DNA of 64,000 nucleotides, taken from NCBI RefSeq assembly GCF_000010725.1, contig NC_013855.1, forward strand, positions 310,001 through 374,000. The letters are read 5' to 3'. The DNA comes from Azospirillum sp. B510 (GTDB lineage: Bacteria > Pseudomonadota > Alphaproteobacteria > Azospirillales > Azospirillaceae). Both the position numbers and the translations under genes were made by a program. Positions within the stretch are counted from its first letter, which is position 1; the number at the start of each line of letters is the position of its first letter. Positions 62,673 to 64,000 of the stretch are shown one piece after another. The notes under the pieces were generated by a model, which was not told the origin of the DNA, searched no databases, and saw nothing but the letters and a program-made list of their open reading frames with translations.

Positions 62673-62741
62673 ATGACGAACCGGCCGATTCCAGCGAAAA
62701 ACGCACTGTCCAAAAGAGGTATTCGACCCGACCGCGGTTGA
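62673..62741 (+). CDS. Possible 22-aa micro-ORF
   Basis: MTNRPIPAKNALSKRGIRPD then RG. AAAGGAG nine bases upstream is one of the best ribosome-binding sites in the window. It is basic and lacks hydrophobic content. It may be a leader peptide for the XRE gene or a chance frame. Confidence 0.3.
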   Translation: MTNRPIPAKNALSKRGIRPDRG

Positions 62742-62766
62742 CATCGACAGAACTCGATCATAGCTG
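62738..62766 (+). promoter_or_regulatory. Candidate promoter of the XRE gene
   Basis: TTGACA at 62738-62743, 17 bases, TAGCTG at 62761-62766. The -35 is perfect and the -10 weak. Confidence 0.4.
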
Positions 62767-62934
62767 AGTTGCATTCCATGTCCGTAACCGGCCGATTCGT
62801 CTTTCCCGGCGACGTGTTCCTAAGCTTCCGCGCCGAAGGCGATGCTTAACGGTGGACGGACTCGACCGGCGTCCCGGACGGCGGCGGGAAGAATCGGCTG
62901 CCGGGACCAGCACAGGATCGAAGGGACCAAAGAC

Positions 62935-63432
62935 ATGAAGCGGCGTGGCCGGGAAAAGAAGGAAGGCCTGAACGAGGTTGATGTGTTCGTCGGCCAGCGC
63001 CTGCGGGAACTGCGGATGCTCGCCGGCCTGAGCCAGAGCGACGTCGCCTCCGCGCTCGGGCTGACCTTCCAGCAATTGCAGAAATACGAGCGTGGCTTCA
63101 ACCGCGTGTCCTCCAGCCGTCTGTTCACGCTGGGCCAGTTCTTCCGGGTTCCCGTCTCGGTCTTCTTCGAGGGGTTGGAGAACCGTGAGCCGGTGGCGGA
63201 GGGTGGCGTGCGGCCGGCGGCCGGTGGCGAGGAGCAGGAGAACACCCTGCAATCGCGCGAGGCGCTGATGCTGGCGCGTTATTTCCAGAGCATCCGCGAC
63301 CCTCACATCCGCGGCGCCATCCGCGAACTGGCCGAGCGCTGCGCCGAGCAACAGGCCGAGGGGGGGGGCGCGGCGGAGGGAGCGCCGGCACGCCGGCGCC
63401 GGCGGCGGGTGGAGCAGGGCGACCGCGCCTGA
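62935..63432 (+). CDS. XRE/Cro-type transcriptional regulator
   Basis: 165 aa from ATG 62935 (GAAGGGA upstream). A helix-turn-helix (about 15-70) reads VGQRLRELRMLAGLSQSDVA and ALGLTFQQLQKYERGFNRVS, close to the alphaproteobacterial XRE regulators that have a single-domain helix-turn-helix and a long C-terminal tail. The tail (REALMLARYFQSIRDPHIRG, then Ala/Gly/Arg-rich) is helical and diverged. The neighbour is a putative phosphohydrolase, and the regulated genes are unknown. Confidence 0.88.
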   Translation: MKRRGREKKEGLNEVDVFVGQRLRELRMLAGLSQSDVASALGLTFQQLQKYERGFNRVSSSRLFTLGQFFRVPVSVFFEGLENREPVAEGGVRPAAGGEEQENTLQSREALMLARYFQSIRDPHIRGAIRELAERCAEQQAEGGGAAEGAPARRRRRRVEQGDRA

Positions 63433-63444
63433 TCCGTTCCACCC

Positions 63445-63978
63445 TCAGACCGGCTTCAGCCGCCGGTACTGCTCGAGGAAATCGGCCAGGGCCTCCTCCG
63501 GGCCGAGCGGCACGATGGCGGCCGCGTCGGGGGCCGGCAGGTCGCGCCAGTTGACCCGGTGCGGCGCGCAGAGGTCGCGCAATTCGGTGGCCAGCGCCCG
63601 CTGGTCGGCCAGCTTGACCGCCTTGGGTTCGGGATGGCGGAAGCCGAAACGGGCCGCCAGCGCCCGTTTGATCGGTTCGACCGCCTGCCGGATTGCATCG
63701 CGGCCGATCCGCACCTTCCATGGCGTCGGCCAGTCGCCGGTGAAGGCCTCCTCGCAATCATGCATCAGGGCGTCGTAGGCGTAGCCCACAGGCGCCAGCC
63801 GGCTGGCCAGGACGCAATGCTGGGCCACGCTGAAGAAGCGTTGGGTGTTGCCGACGAAGCGGCATTGGTAGGCCAGCGGGCGGGCGATGTCCTCGATGTC
63901 GAAGGGGCCGAAGTCCGGCCGCTCCAGATCCACCGTGCGGCCGGAATAGGTGATCATGACCGCCGTCGGCTCGGGCAC
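63445..63978 (-). CDS. HD-domain phosphohydrolase, 5' end possibly outside the window
   Basis: At least 177 aa. An HD-type metal-dependent phosphohydrolase of the YfbR group: FSVAQHCVLASRLA, ALMHDCEEAFTGDWPTPWK and KLADQRALATELRDL. It would remove phosphate from nucleotides such as dNMPs. GTG 63978 and ATG 63957 are possible starts without a strong ribosome-binding site. The frame stays open to base 64000 (DQFDLLDVPEPTAV), so the true start may lie beyond the edge. It is convergent with the XRE gene, 12 bp apart. Confidence 0.82.
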   Translation of the reverse strand: MPEPTAVMITYSGRTVDLERPDFGPFDIEDIARPLAYQCRFVGNTQRFFSVAQHCVLASRLAPVGYAYDALMHDCEEAFTGDWPTPWKVRIGRDAIRQAVEPIKRALAARFGFRHPEPKAVKLADQRALATELRDLCAPHRVNWRDLPAPDAAAIVPLGPEEALADFLEQYRRLKPV

Positions 63979-64000
63979 GTCGAGCAGGTCGAACTGGTCG

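Larger units (their letters stand above)
62331..62934. other. 604-bp intergenic region, fliF / XRE regulator
   Basis: It holds the fliF sigma-54 promoter (62404-62419), a 7-bp inverted repeat (62421-62442), a cluster of small palindromes around 62472-62500, a possible micro-ORF (62673-62741) and a candidate sigma-70 promoter (62738-62766). Other short frames here have no ribosome-binding site and no conserved pattern. Confidence 0.5.

Noticed and set aside
60720..62741. 673-codon plus-strand frame opposite fliF
   Set aside because: FliF is unmistakable on the minus strand and has a sigma-54 promoter; the plus frame is a shadow.

Overview
The window is GC-rich chromosomal DNA from an Azospirillum-like alphaproteobacterium (Rhodospirillales). 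I base this on gene content and order: a class I PHA synthase, a compact fliF-fliH-fliN-flbD-flhA-flhF-flhG flagellar block, a sphaeroides-heme-protein (SHP) cytochrome locus, several hybrid histidine kinases and dense alphaproteobacterial codon use. No rRNA, CRISPR array, transposase or prophage was seen. One tRNA-Ser(GCT) is present.

Layout. 1-2425 (minus): a 5-oxoprolinase-type cluster (pxpA, a biotin carrier protein, a biotin carboxylase running off the left edge) with a divergent LysR regulator at 2697-3608. 3632-5982 (minus): a TetR regulator and an unusual protein joining an IclR-type helix-turn-helix to a degenerate, C-terminally truncated acyl-CoA synthetase. 6184-14721 (plus): a branched-chain-type ABC importer (two ATPases, two permeases, one binding protein) interleaved with two CoA-ligase-family genes. 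Two matching 17-bp palindromes flank the promoter between the regulator and this operon. 14764-17052: glutathione transferase, a small conserved protein, a Tat-exported class A beta-lactamase and a small conserved protein. 17129-19679 (minus): a membrane protein and a tail-anchored pseudokinase. 19983-24269: a very large hybrid kinase with two kinase modules and three receivers.

24460-33692 covers PHA and secretion genes: phaC, a lipoprotein, a type I secretion ATPase/adaptor pair, a peroxiredoxin, and two tandem PHB-depolymerase-like genes, the first of which has lost its catalytic serine and histidine. 33764-42841 is mostly housekeeping: eno, an alpha/beta hydrolase, murJ, a sulfurtransferase, a second fliN-like gene, diaminopropionate ammonia-lyase, a ClpP-fold exported protein and gatB. 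43008-45481 holds a PAS histidine kinase, a small protein and tRNA-Ser.

45703-50384 is a two-component system and a PepSY protein divergent from an OB-fold protein, a 45-aa peptide, a cytochrome b, SHP and a diheme cytochrome c; OmpR-type direct repeats lie in the shared intergenic region. 50391-62330 (minus) is the flagellar block, preceded by a good sigma-54 promoter. It lacks fliG between fliF and fliH, carries an orphan MotA-like gene, and ends with a QueF-like T-fold protein without the catalytic motifs. The right end has an XRE regulator and an HD-type phosphohydrolase that may continue past the edge.

The most unusual items are the IclR/pseudo-acyl-CoA-synthetase regulator with its twin operators, the inactive depolymerase paralogue, the tail-anchored pseudokinase operon, the His/Met-rich SHP locus, and the QueF-like protein in the flagellar operon. 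Start sites are chosen from ribosome-binding sites and family knowledge; no database search was run.
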